A stretch of DNA of 64,000 bases, from NCBI GenBank assembly GCA_002083365.1, contig LVWS01000034.1, forward strand, positions 1 to 64,000, written 5' to 3'. The notes under the pieces were generated by a model. It saw only the letters and a list, made by a program, of their open reading frames with translations, did not search any database and was not told the origin of the DNA. Shown here piece after piece: positions 8,358-17,230 of this stretch (position 1 is its first letter; the number at the start of each line of letters is the position of its first letter). The position numbers and the translations under genes were made by a program. The stretch is from Nitrospira sp. SG-bin1. Its GTDB lineage: Bacteria; Nitrospirota; Nitrospiria; Nitrospirales; Nitrospiraceae.

Positions 8358-9359
8358 CTAAGAGACGTGCTGCACCGCCGCAAGCGGGTTCTGTCGTCCA
8401 AGAGTACTCGCAAAATGATCGATGCATGCAATCACTCGCCCCGCTGTCCGCTCACACGGCTCGTGATCCTCGATCGACAGCCAGATGACTCCCGCTTCAC
8501 TGCGAAACCAGGTCATCTGCCGTTTCGCAAAACGTCTCGTGTCACGCTTGAACCGACGCACCATTTCAGCGTAATCGCATTCCTGCGCCAGATAGGCGCC
8601 GACCTGGCGATAGCCGAGACCTTTCATTGAACCGAGTTCGCGTCCGTATCCCTGACCGAGCAATCGGCGGGTCTCTTCTACCATGCCGTGAGCCAGCTGC
8701 CAATCGATTCGTTCTTCAATCCTTCGATAGAGAATCTCCTTCCTCCGATCAAGACCTATCAGGAGCGTGGAAAACGGTGTCTCCTGAAACCCGTGTTCCG
8801 CTTGCACGGCGGACAGTGGACGTCCCGACAGCCGATAGACTTCCAACGCCCGCAGGATCTTCGATTCATCGTTCTGATGCAACCGTGCCGCTGTTTCTGG
8901 GTCGACGCGCATCAGCTCCGCATAGAGTCCTTGTCGTCCCTGTTCGTTTCTCAATTTTTTGAGATCCGCCCTGACAGACGAGTCCGCCTCAGGGGCGGGG
9001 CATAGCCCTCTCACCAAGGTGCGAATGTACAACCCGGTCCCGCCCACCACGAGAGGCAATCTCCCCGCACCGTACAAGCGTTCGATTTCAACCATCGCGA
9101 CTCGCCGATACCAGCCGGTATTGAACGCTTCGCTGGGGTCAACCAAATCGACCAGTCGGTGCGGCACTTCCTGACGTTCCTCGGCGGTGGGCTTATCGGT
9201 TCCGATGTCCATCCCACGATACACTTGGCGGGAATCCGCCGTCAGCACCTCGGTCTCGAAGTGCTTGGCCACGTGTATCGCAATCCGGCTTTTACCGACG
9301 GCGGTCGGACCGAGGAGTACGATTAAGGGACGGTAGTGGCGCAACAGGTCTGGGTGCAT
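8358..9359 (-). CDS. miaA: tRNA dimethylallyltransferase
   Basis: A 333-residue enzyme that adds a dimethylallyl group to A37 of tRNAs reading UNN codons. Motifs: P-loop GPTAVGKS close to the N-terminus, DSRQVYRGMDIGTDKPT, VGGTGLYIRTLV and the tRNA-binding LIGLDRRKEILYRRIEERID. The frame stays open to 9581, overlapping mutL. The ATG at 9359 is chosen because it leaves about 15 residues before the P-loop strand, as in other MiaA proteins; an ATG at 9428 is the alternative. Neither has a clear ribosome binding site. The gene follows mutL, a pairing seen in many genomes. Confidence 0.9.
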   Translation of the reverse strand: MHPDLLRHYRPLIVLLGPTAVGKSRIAIHVAKHFETEVLTADSRQVYRGMDIGTDKPTAEERQEVPHRLVDLVDPSEAFNTGWYRRVAMVEIERLYGAGRLPLVVGGTGLYIRTLVRGLCPAPEADSSVRADLKKLRNEQGRQGLYAELMRVDPETAARLHQNDESKILRALEVYRLSGRPLSAVQAEHGFQETPFSTLLIGLDRRKEILYRRIEERIDWQLAHGMVEETRRLLGQGYGRELGSMKGLGYRQVGAYLAQECDYAEMVRRFKRDTRRFAKRQMTWFRSEAGVIWLSIEDHEPCERTAGRVIACIDHFASTLGRQNPLAAVQHVS

Positions 9360-9480
9360 GTTGACGTGAACGGTTCCGAGCCGACGATCCACCCGTCCGC
9401 CGGAATCGAGTCTCTCCCCTGCATCCATACAGAACGCGGTACTCGCCCCTTTATCGGCGTGGTCGCGTCGCGCAAGGCTT

Positions 9481-11253
9481 TTACCAACCGGCTCGTCCGA
9501 ACATTTTCTCCAGGTCGGTGATGCTGAGTCGGAACGACGTTCTCCGCCCGTGTGGGCAGGTCGTGATCCCCCCTTCGGCACGCCAGTCCTCGACCAGCGC
9601 CTTGATTTCTTCCGATTTCATCGAACGTCCGGCTCGAACCGCGCCATGGCACGCCAATGATGCCAAGACCGGCCGCACTCTCGCCTCAAGACCAGGGGTA
9701 CTGTCCCACTGATCGAGATCATCCATGAGGTCCTGAAGAAACGTCGTCGGATCGATTTTGCCAAGTCCGATCGGAAGCGCTCTGACCAAGGCGGTGCAGG
9801 AACCAAAGGGCTCGATTTCCAACCCCAGTTGCTGAAGATCCTTCTGGTAGCGTTGAAGCAACGCCGCTTGAGGCGGCGGCAGTTCGATCGGATCCGGAAT
9901 CAGCAAGGGTTGGGCCTGAATGCCTCGGGTCGTCCAGGCCCGATACAGTCGTTCAAATAGGACCCGCTCATGGGCCGTGTGTTGATCAATCACCGTCAAA
10001 TCGCCTCCGACTTGCACGATGAGGAATGTCCGGTTGATCTGCCCCAGTGCGACCACCTCCGTGGACGGTGTTTGGGCATAGGACTCTCCCGCCTCGTTCA
10101 CCAACGGCAATTGGGTTTCGGCGTTCGGCCGGGGGACCATTGATTCCGCGTTCGCGGATTCGGTCGAATGGAGCGTTGTCACGCTAAAATCCGTCGTCCG
10201 CGGCACGGAGGCTCCTGTATATGGACTGTTCTCCCGCTCATCCCATTTTCCGCCGCTCAAAGCCTCGCGAACCGCTCGCCGGACAAGCTGGTGAATCATC
10301 TCGTTGTCCGAAAATCTCACTTCCCGTTTGGTCGGATGGACATTCACATCGAGACGATCCGGGTCAATGTCCAAAAACAACACGAATCGCGGCTGGGTTC
10401 CTTTGGCAAGGAAAGCCCCATAGCCTTCCCCGACGGCATGGGATACGGCGACGTTGCGCACAGAACGGCGGTTCACAAACAACTCTTGTGGGATGCGACT
10501 GGGTTTGGCATGGACGGCATCCACAATGAACCCGCTGAGATGAGCCCCGGGGATCGAAGCCTTGACCCGAAGGCAGTGATCGAAAAAGGCACGCCGATAA
10601 ACCTGGACGATCCGATCGTCATCCGACGGGACGGACGGGTAATTGAGGATCTCTTGGGCGTTGTGCGTCAAGCGGAAATGGATGGACGGCCAGGCGAGCG
10701 AGGCTTGTTGTACGACGCGGCTGATGTGCAGAAATTCCGTAAGCGTCGACTTCAGAAACTTTTTCCGGGCCGGCTGATTATGGAACAACTCGGCCACTTC
10801 GATGCGTGTTCCCCCTATCGGAGGAGCTTCCGCAACCCTCCCGATCCTTCCCGCGACCACCTCCAACTCGGTCCCGACTTCGTCAAGACGAGTGGCCGTC
10901 ATCAGCCGAACATGGGCCACGGCGGCGATGCTCGGCAACGCCTCTCCTCGAAAACCCATTGTTCGGATGGACCAGAGATCTTGATCGGTCCGAAGCTTGC
11001 TCGTGGCATGCCGCTGAAAAGCACGCGGGGCATCGTCCCGACTCATGCCCTCCCCGTCATCGCTCACCCGAATGAAGGCGAGACCTCCTTCCTTCACGTC
11101 GATCGTGATGGATCGACTTCCCGCATCAATGCTGTTCTCCAAGAGCTCTTTGACGACCGCCGCCGGCCGTTCAACGACCTCTCCCGCAGCAATGCGACCG
11201 ATGACCTCGTCCGGAAGAACACAGATCTTGCCACTGCCGTCGGCTCTCAGCAC
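9481..11253 (-). CDS. mutL: DNA mismatch repair protein MutL, endonuclease type
   Basis: A 590-residue protein. It starts at a GTG (11253) nine bases after gaggag. The N-terminal GHKL ATPase shows ELLENSIDAG, DDGEGM and GFRGEALPSI; the transducer domain ends near residue 330. After a linker, the C-terminal domain keeps the metal-site motifs of nicking MutL proteins: DQHTAHERVLFE at 423-434 (usual form DQHA..E....E, here Thr instead of Ala), ACHGAVR at 534-540 and CPHGR at 566-570. It should nick the new strand after MutS finds a mismatch; mutS is not in the window. It lies between the cpoB-like pair and miaA. Confidence 0.93.
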   Translation of the reverse strand: MLRADGSGKICVLPDEVIGRIAAGEVVERPAAVVKELLENSIDAGSRSITIDVKEGGLAFIRVSDDGEGMSRDDAPRAFQRHATSKLRTDQDLWSIRTMGFRGEALPSIAAVAHVRLMTATRLDEVGTELEVVAGRIGRVAEAPPIGGTRIEVAELFHNQPARKKFLKSTLTEFLHISRVVQQASLAWPSIHFRLTHNAQEILNYPSVPSDDDRIVQVYRRAFFDHCLRVKASIPGAHLSGFIVDAVHAKPSRIPQELFVNRRSVRNVAVSHAVGEGYGAFLAKGTQPRFVLFLDIDPDRLDVNVHPTKREVRFSDNEMIHQLVRRAVREALSGGKWDERENSPYTGASVPRTTDFSVTTLHSTESANAESMVPRPNAETQLPLVNEAGESYAQTPSTEVVALGQINRTFLIVQVGGDLTVIDQHTAHERVLFERLYRAWTTRGIQAQPLLIPDPIELPPPQAALLQRYQKDLQQLGLEIEPFGSCTALVRALPIGLGKIDPTTFLQDLMDDLDQWDSTPGLEARVRPVLASLACHGAVRAGRSMKSEEIKALVEDWRAEGGITTCPHGRRTSFRLSITDLEKMFGRAGW

Positions 11254-11319
11254 GGCACGATGCTCCTCATAAGAAGCAAGGAGACGGTGACGAGGCGGGA
11301 CGTCGCCACACGGCGAGGA

Positions 11320-12072
11320 TCATCGGATCTCGGCCAACTTATGCTTCGCCAGCTTCGATTCGTCCGATGAAGGGAATTCTTCGAGCACACGCTTCAGATT
11401 CTTTCTCGACTTGCCGAGATCACCGGTCTCGGCCGTCGCCAAACCAAGCTTATAGAGCGCTGCGGGAACCTTTTCGTTTCCCGGATATTCCGCCACAAGA
11501 TAGTCGAATGTTTGGATGGCCCGCCCGTATTCTCTCAGGTTATAATAGGATTCTCCCAACCAATATTGGGCGTTCGGCGTGAGCGACGTACCGGGAAAAT
11601 CTTTGATGAACCGTTGAAACCCTGCGACCGCCAGCTCGTATTTTCCGCTGAGGTAATCATTGTACGCCAGATTGAAGGCGGACGTGGGCGTGATGCCGGA
11701 CACCGCCACTGTCGGTTCCATTGACGGTGTCTGTTTGACTGTTTTGGATACGCGCGGCTCGGTCAAAGACTCCGACTTGGCCGCAGCCTGACTGGCGGTC
11801 TCTTCCAGCTTCGCCAATCGATTTTCAAGTTTTTGAAAGCGAGCCGCCAAGTCGTCGAATCGAGATTTCACCGGATCCGAGTCTTTGGTCCTTTCAACGG
11901 CATCCAATCGGCGCATCACGGCGTCCACCCGCTGATGATCTTGGTCCTGCGTTTTCGAGATGGTCGAGAGCTGATTGCGCATTTCCATGAAATCGGCATG
12001 TTTGGCACAGCCGGCAAGCATGACCGTCGACGCCAACAAGGCAGAACCGGAGACGAGTGTACGGACACACAT
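11320..12072 (-). CDS. CpoB/YbgF-like Tol-Pal lipoprotein, second copy
   Basis: A 250-residue protein. The signal peptide has a lipobox (LAGC, Cys22). A short coiled coil (about 30-95) is followed by three TPR motifs in the YbgF C-terminal pattern (AFNLAYNDYLSGKYELAVAGFQ, PNAQYWLGESYYNLREYGRA, VPAALYKLGLATAETGDL). E. coli CpoB links Tol-Pal to peptidoglycan synthesis during division. It starts four bases after another CpoB-like gene with a much longer coiled coil, so this looks like an old tandem duplication. The lipid anchor is unlike E. coli CpoB, which is soluble. Confidence 0.85.
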   Translation of the reverse strand: MCVRTLVSGSALLASTVMLAGCAKHADFMEMRNQLSTISKTQDQDHQRVDAVMRRLDAVERTKDSDPVKSRFDDLAARFQKLENRLAKLEETASQAAAKSESLTEPRVSKTVKQTPSMEPTVAVSGITPTSAFNLAYNDYLSGKYELAVAGFQRFIKDFPGTSLTPNAQYWLGESYYNLREYGRAIQTFDYLVAEYPGNEKVPAALYKLGLATAETGDLGKSRKNLKRVLEEFPSSDESKLAKHKLAEIR

Positions 12073-12076
12073 GTTT

Positions 12077-13444
12077 TTACCTCACCTCCTTGAGTTGAGC
12101 CAGTTTGTCCGAGGCCTTTCCCGCTTCGGGGCTTTTCGGATAGAGTGTGACTACCTGCTTAAAGGCAGACGATGCTCGTTTTCGATCTTTGAGCGCCAAA
12201 TACGCGTACCCCTTCTTTAAGATTGCCGCAGGTACCTTTTCGCTACCGGGATAGTCGATTTCCACCTTATCATACGCATCGATCGCTCGCTGAAACTCTT
12301 TCTTCCCAAAGTACGATTCTCCCAGCCAAAAGCGTGCGTTCGGTGCAAGGTTGGAGTTCGGATATTCCTCGAGAAATCCGGCGAATCCTTGCCGAGCACC
12401 TTCCAAGTCTCCGTCCCGAAACAAGCCTAATACCCGTTCGTAGCGAATTCGATCAGGCGGATCAGGGCTCGCCTGAGCCGGTTCCGATTTCAATGCGTCT
12501 TGAGGTGGAACGATGGTTGAAGGCCCTTCCGCTCCCCCATCCGACATGGACTCGTTGGGCCCGGGCGCGGAGTGTTGCGTCGGCTTGTGAGCCTGTTGCA
12601 GGGTCGCAGACCTATTGGACACCTGTTCGAGAGTTTTCGCCAGAGTCTCGATTCGGCTGTCCTGCTCGTCCAGGCGAGCCGTGACTTTTTTTCCGACCGC
12701 TTCGAGGGCCTTCGTAATCGACACCACGCTTCGGTTGACATCCTCGGCATGAGTCGCGGTGGTTTTGGAATCAGTGTCAATCCTGGCGGAGAGATGCTTC
12801 GCGGTCTGCTCCTGCTCACCGACCCGATCATGCAGCCCCGTCAACGCCTCCCGAAACCCGGTCAGTGCTTGATTGTATTGCGCGAACTTCTGGGAGATCT
12901 GTTCGATCTTATTCTGGTGTTCCGCCAACTCCTTTTGGTGTGCCTCCAGCTTGAGATCGACGCGTTTGGCCAACCCCTCGTTCGTGCGTTGGACCACGTC
13001 GATGACCTCCTTCTTCAACGTCTCCATGGCCTTCGACAGCTCGTCGAGCCGGGCCGACACCTTTGCGTCCTGCGTCTCAAAGCTCTTCTGCATCCACAGG
13101 TACCGTGTACTGCTGTCGGTCTCGAGCTTGGCGGCCAACTGCTCCAGTCTCTTTGTCTGCTGCTCCAACTGGGCCGATCGATGTTTGAAATCTTCCTGTT
13201 TGTTTTGGAGTTCCCGGGCCTGGTGCAGGGCCTTTTCCAATTCTCCTCGCAGTTGCGGGAGTTCATGTTCGCGTAAAGTTGAAATTTCTTGGCTCTGCCT
13301 GGCTCTGGTCTGGGACAACTGCTGCTGAAGATCCTTTTCAGCTTTTTTCAGATCAGACTGCTGCGCGACACATCCCGGCAACAGGAGCCCGCCCATGGCG
13401 ATACCCAAGAGCACACCCGTGCTGGTTCGTAGTTGAGACATCAT
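12077..13444 (-). CDS. CpoB/YbgF-like lipoprotein with a long coiled coil, first copy
   Basis: A 455-residue protein. A lipobox (LPGC, Cys25) predicts membrane anchoring. Residues of about 30-275 are almost pure heptad coiled coil, rich in Gln, Glu, Lys and Leu. A low-complexity linker leads to three C-terminal TPR motifs (about 335-455, e.g. PNARFWLGESYFGKKEFQRAID) matching those of the next gene. By context it belongs to the Tol-Pal machinery, and the coiled coil could span much of the periplasm. The ribosome binding site before the double ATG is weak. Alternative: a general TPR scaffold co-opted by Tol-Pal. Confidence 0.85.
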   Translation of the reverse strand: MMSQLRTSTGVLLGIAMGGLLLPGCVAQQSDLKKAEKDLQQQLSQTRARQSQEISTLREHELPQLRGELEKALHQARELQNKQEDFKHRSAQLEQQTKRLEQLAAKLETDSSTRYLWMQKSFETQDAKVSARLDELSKAMETLKKEVIDVVQRTNEGLAKRVDLKLEAHQKELAEHQNKIEQISQKFAQYNQALTGFREALTGLHDRVGEQEQTAKHLSARIDTDSKTTATHAEDVNRSVVSITKALEAVGKKVTARLDEQDSRIETLAKTLEQVSNRSATLQQAHKPTQHSAPGPNESMSDGGAEGPSTIVPPQDALKSEPAQASPDPPDRIRYERVLGLFRDGDLEGARQGFAGFLEEYPNSNLAPNARFWLGESYFGKKEFQRAIDAYDKVEIDYPGSEKVPAAILKKGYAYLALKDRKRASSAFKQVVTLYPKSPEAGKASDKLAQLKEVR

Positions 13445-13495
13445 GTTCTGAGATCCAAACGATCGCCTATAATCGGGCCCGTTCAGGTAAGCGCG

Positions 13496-14212
13496 TTATT
13501 TCCCCGTCTTCACGACGAGATGTCCACGGCGATTCTGTGAGTAACAGGATTCCGAATGTTCCGTGCAAAAAGGACGCTCTTTCCCGTACGAGACGACCGA
13601 CAAGTGGGCAGGAGACACTCCCAGTTCGACGAGATAATTCCGCACGGCCTTCGCACGCTTTTCACCCAGCACCAAATTATAGGCCGACGTGCCCCGTTCG
13701 TCACAATGTCCTTCGATTTTCAGCTGTGAATTCGGGTTCGATCTGGCCCATTCCGCATTGCCGGCCAGGGCGTGCCTCCCTTCATCGGTGATCGAAAAAC
13801 TGTCGTAGGCGAAAAACACATCCCGCAGTCCGGCCCTCACCGACGCCACCTGTTCCGCACGAATTTCCGCCAACTGCCGGGACGCCGCGCCGGAATCGGC
13901 CTTGGCAATCATCGCGTTGGAGTGGCCGGCACCGCCGGGACCACCCGAATTGCCGGCATTCCCACCGAGCCGTTCTTCAGAAGGATTACGATCCAACCCT
14001 CGCAGGCCGCTTGACTCGTCACGCCCGGAGAACGACGTATCGGGAAAGTTGGAGCTCGTGCCTTCTTTGGCGCTCCCTCCTCCCCGAGCCATTTCTTCTT
14101 GTAACGCTTGGATATCGCCTCCGGATCGAACCGCCTTCTTCGAGCACGCTGGAATTCCCAGTACAATGAGACCAAGAATCAACGGCAAGTAGCCGGCTGG
14201 TAACTTTTTCAT
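13496..14212 (-). CDS. pal: peptidoglycan-associated lipoprotein Pal
   Basis: A 238-residue protein. The signal peptide ends with a lipobox (IPAC, Cys23). A Gly/Ser-rich linker (about 30-110) is followed by an OmpA-like peptidoglycan-binding domain in the C-terminal half (VFFAYDSFSITDEG, IEGHCDERGTSAYN, LGEKRAKAVRNYL, SYGKERP). The Asp and Arg in HCDERGT are the residues that usually hold diaminopimelate. Pal anchors the outer membrane to the wall and binds TolB. The linker is longer than in E. coli Pal (173 aa). It lies between tolB and the cpoB-like genes. Confidence 0.92.
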   Translation of the reverse strand: MKKLPAGYLPLILGLIVLGIPACSKKAVRSGGDIQALQEEMARGGGSAKEGTSSNFPDTSFSGRDESSGLRGLDRNPSEERLGGNAGNSGGPGGAGHSNAMIAKADSGAASRQLAEIRAEQVASVRAGLRDVFFAYDSFSITDEGRHALAGNAEWARSNPNSQLKIEGHCDERGTSAYNLVLGEKRAKAVRNYLVELGVSPAHLSVVSYGKERPFCTEHSESCYSQNRRGHLVVKTGK

Positions 14213-14291
14213 TGGGTTCCTTCCCTCCTTCAGAATGTCATCCCTTTTTCTTACAGCCTAGGACGATTGCCGTCAATGCCTTCCTGGAAAT

Positions 14292-15632
14292 TTACAGTGC
14301 CGGGGACCAGGACGGTGCGCTATTGTGCGTACCGGTGAACGTAATGCGCTCCAGATCTTTCCCGTCCGCGTTGATCATGTAGATCTGACTCTTGCCTTCC
14401 ACCGTCGAGCTGAAGACAAGATGCCGTCCGTCCGGGGACCAGGACGGAGAATCGTCCACTCCCAATCCTGTCGTGATCTGCAGACGCTTCTGACCATCGG
14501 GGGTGATCACGCAGAGCTTGTATTCTTTTTTGGGAGTCCGACACACATAGGCGATCAAATTGCCTCGAGGAGACCAAGCGGGCGCCGCATTGTAGTCTCC
14601 ATCGAAGGTCAATCGACGCACATTGGAGCCATCCGCACTCATGAGGAAGATTTGAGGTCCACCGCTCCGATCGGATGTAAAGGCGAGCTCCCGGCCCGAT
14701 GGAGACCACGAGGGCGACAAGTCGCCGGCCGCATGCGTGGTCAGTCGTTGAACGGCTTTCGTCTTGGTGTCCAAACGATACAATTCGGAGTTGCCTTCAT
14801 GACTCGACGCGTAGGCCAGTGAACTTCCGTCTGGAGAGAGCGTCGGAGTGATATTCAATCCTCCTTGGGCAACGAGCGTCCAGCGCTTGCCCGTGGCCAG
14901 CTCAATCATGTCGATATCCTGGGTGTTTCGATTGCGATAGGTGGTGAAGACCAAAAACCGGCGATCCGGCGACCACCGAGGCATCAGGTTCAAGAATCCG
15001 TCGGCCGTCAACTGACGAGGATCGTACCCATCATAGTCCATCACGAACAATTCGCGAGCGGAACCCAACTCGGAGACATAGGCGATCTTCGTTCGTGCGA
15101 TTCCCGGCTCCCCCGTATAACGAAACACCAACTCATCCGCAAACCGATGAGCCATGAGGCGGGCGACCGATGTCGAGCCGACATATCGTTTCCCGCCCAC
15201 GACTTCATTGCTGCCCGCATCATACACGTACCCATCCATGTTGAGATCGGCGTCCTTACCTCCACTCTTGATTCCCGCTTTCCCCCACACGATGACCGAC
15301 ACCCCATTCTCCGCGGCTTGCTTGAAGGAGGGATCAGCCTCTGTTCCGAGTGAGCCGACTTTGATTCCGATGCTCGGCAAATCGACGAGCGTAAACACCA
15401 ATGAGCGCCGCACGTCCGCCTTGAGCACCTCCTCGATGCGCGTGCCTAGTTTCACACGTCCTTCGGGTGACTCCGCTCCACCCACATTTTCGATCCCGAC
15501 GATCCCGAGTGGAATCTTTTGAAAATCCTGTCTGGTCGCCTCGAGAAACACGTCGGCGGCACCGGATTCGATGATCCACGCGACACCGATTGATACACAG
15601 ACACTGACGAACACAACGGCTCGAAACGTCAT
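14292..15632 (-). CDS. tolB: Tol-Pal system protein TolB
   Basis: A 446-residue periplasmic protein. The ATG at 15632 is preferred over 15680 because aagga lies seven bases upstream and the longer form would overlap tolA. A signal peptide covers about residues 1-25. The N-terminal domain (about 30-160) binds TolA, and a six-bladed beta-propeller follows, with WD40-like repeats such as LSPSWSPSGRELAFTSDR and APAWSPRGNLIAYV. TolB shuttles between TolA and Pal during outer-membrane constriction. It lies five bases after the tolA-like gene. Confidence 0.93.
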   Translation of the reverse strand: MTFRAVVFVSVCVSIGVAWIIESGAADVFLEATRQDFQKIPLGIVGIENVGGAESPEGRVKLGTRIEEVLKADVRRSLVFTLVDLPSIGIKVGSLGTEADPSFKQAAENGVSVIVWGKAGIKSGGKDADLNMDGYVYDAGSNEVVGGKRYVGSTSVARLMAHRFADELVFRYTGEPGIARTKIAYVSELGSARELFVMDYDGYDPRQLTADGFLNLMPRWSPDRRFLVFTTYRNRNTQDIDMIELATGKRWTLVAQGGLNITPTLSPDGSSLAYASSHEGNSELYRLDTKTKAVQRLTTHAAGDLSPSWSPSGRELAFTSDRSGGPQIFLMSADGSNVRRLTFDGDYNAAPAWSPRGNLIAYVCRTPKKEYKLCVITPDGQKRLQITTGLGVDDSPSWSPDGRHLVFSSTVEGKSQIYMINADGKDLERITFTGTHNSAPSWSPAL

Positions 15633-15636
15633 GGGT

Positions 15637-16782
15637 TTATCCTTGCGGCTCTCCGACGGTAAAAGTGAAATGGGCGTCAAAATACGGATCCGTGATCTCT
15701 GAAGGAAACACAGGTAATGGGTTGGCGCTGAGCACCGCTCGTTTCCCAGCTAAATCATAGTACTCGTTTCCTGAAGATTGCTCGATCGCGACGCCGGTGA
15801 CCGATCCGTTCTTATGGAGTCTGAACTGAACGACAACGACATAGGCTTGGCCGGTCAGATCCAGTGGCGGAGCGTTCCACGCATTGCTGATTCGCTGCCG
15901 CACGAGCGCAAGGTACGCATTGGATCCCGGAGCGATCCCGGGAACCTTCAATGTGGTGTCGACCGCCTTGACGCTCGGTACCTTCGCCTCAATCTGAGGG
16001 GCGGGTTTTGACGGGACGTCCACAGGAGGCACGGCTTTGGGCACCTCAAGCTTTTTGATTCGCTTCAGCTCTTCGTCCAATTCCCTCGTCACGTCGTCCG
16101 CCAACGATGAAGACTGAGCAGAAGCCATCAGCTTTTTTTGCGGGGCGTCCTTGGTGTCCGCGACAACCGGCACATCGGGAAGCTTCATCATCACGGGTGA
16201 TTTTCGTGGCTTGTCCTCCGGGCTGATGTCGCCTCGCTTTGGAGCATCCGGAGGCAACTCAATATCCTTCATGATGTCGTGCATGAGATCATTCGACGAT
16301 TTTGCCGGAGCCACGGGAGTAGGAGGAGGCGCGGCCGTCACCGGAGGAAGGGACACAGGCGCCGCTTTCACAGGAGCGGCCACAGCAGGAGCAGATTTAG
16401 GCGATTCACTGGGTTTGGCTTGCTCAACTGACTTGGGAGACGCAACGGGTTTGGGCGGCTCGATTGCTTTGGATGGCTCGATAGGCTTGGTCGGCTGCAC
16501 CGGCTTGGGTCGTTCTATCTCTTTCTTGATCGGCTGACTTTTTTGGGGTTCAACGGACTTCTCCGGGAGAGTCGACAAATTTGCGAGTGAAATTTCAATG
16601 GATGCCAGCGGCCGTTCGCCCTGCCGCGGCAGTCGCACCCAGGCCACCATCGCCAGTATGCCGACATGGAGGATGAGAGAAACGATGACGGCAAAGCCCA
16701 AGCGACGAGCCAGTGTCGCCTGCCATTCATCATCCGAGCCCATGTCGGCTGATGCCCAAGCCTGCACCGTGGACCTTATCAT
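15637..16782 (-). CDS. TolA-like protein with TonB C-terminal domain
   Basis: A 381-residue protein in the tolA position. One membrane anchor lies near residues 29-48 (FAVIVSLILHVGILAMVAWV, with the conserved His). A long Pro/Lys/Glu-rich stalk follows (about 75-180), then a charged helical part, then a TonB/TolA C-terminal domain (about 285-381: NAYLALVRQRISNAW, QFRLHKNGSVTGVAIEQSSG, LPVFPSEI). It should pass proton-motive energy from TolQR to TolB-Pal. The PKP-rich stalk looks more like TonB than the Ala-rich helix of E. coli TolA, but the operon makes TolA the right role. It begins one base after the tolR stop codon. Confidence 0.88.
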   Translation of the reverse strand: MIRSTVQAWASADMGSDDEWQATLARRLGFAVIVSLILHVGILAMVAWVRLPRQGERPLASIEISLANLSTLPEKSVEPQKSQPIKKEIERPKPVQPTKPIEPSKAIEPPKPVASPKSVEQAKPSESPKSAPAVAAPVKAAPVSLPPVTAAPPPTPVAPAKSSNDLMHDIMKDIELPPDAPKRGDISPEDKPRKSPVMMKLPDVPVVADTKDAPQKKLMASAQSSSLADDVTRELDEELKRIKKLEVPKAVPPVDVPSKPAPQIEAKVPSVKAVDTTLKVPGIAPGSNAYLALVRQRISNAWNAPPLDLTGQAYVVVVQFRLHKNGSVTGVAIEQSSGNEYYDLAGKRAVLSANPLPVFPSEITDPYFDAHFTFTVGEPQG

Positions 16783-16783
16783 C

Positions 16784-17230
16784 CTACTGGTTGTGTTGAG
16801 ATGGCGTTCCCTCGCTGATGCGTTCGGGTCCGGTGGTAGGATCGGTCACCATGCCGAGTTTCTCGATTCCGGCTTTTTTGACTCCGTCCATCACCTGAAC
16901 CACAATTCCATATGGCACGTCACGGTCGGCGCGCAAATACAACGAGACATCCGCATGCTCGTCTTTCATCATACGTAGCTTCCGTTCCAGTTGAGCGACG
17001 CTCACCTGATCTTTGTCGAGATACAAGCGTTGATCCTTTTCGATCGTCAACACGGCTCGGATCTCCGGCTTGATCGTATTCGACGCCGAAGTCGGCAACT
17101 TGATATCCATGCCTCGATAGAGCATCGGCGCCGTAACCATAAAGATCACCAGCAGCACGAGTACGACGTCCACGAGCGGGATGACGTTGATCTCCGCCAA
17201 AAATCGGCGTTGTCTCGTCTCGAAGATCAT
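16784..17230 (-). CDS. tolR: TolR, ExbD-family motor protein
   Basis: A 148-residue protein. A single N-terminal membrane span (about residues 17-37, VIPLVDVVLVLLVIFMVTAP) carries the proton-path Asp in PLVDVVL. The periplasmic ExbD domain follows. With TolQ it forms the proton-driven stator that energises TolA. Its start overlaps the tolQ stop by four bases, and the tolA-like gene follows one base after its stop, so the three are translationally coupled. Confidence 0.94.
   Translation of the reverse strand: MIFETRQRRFLAEINVIPLVDVVLVLLVIFMVTAPMLYRGMDIKLPTSASNTIKPEIRAVLTIEKDQRLYLDKDQVSVAQLERKLRMMKDEHADVSLYLRADRDVPYGIVVQVMDGVKKAGIEKLGMVTDPTTGPERISEGTPSQHNQ

Noticed and set aside
8055..8630. 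191-codon plus-strand frame
   Set aside because: No ribosome binding site and its right half is antisense of miaA.
10168..11370. 400-codon plus-strand frame
   Set aside because: Shadow of mutL, whose catalytic motifs are on the minus strand.
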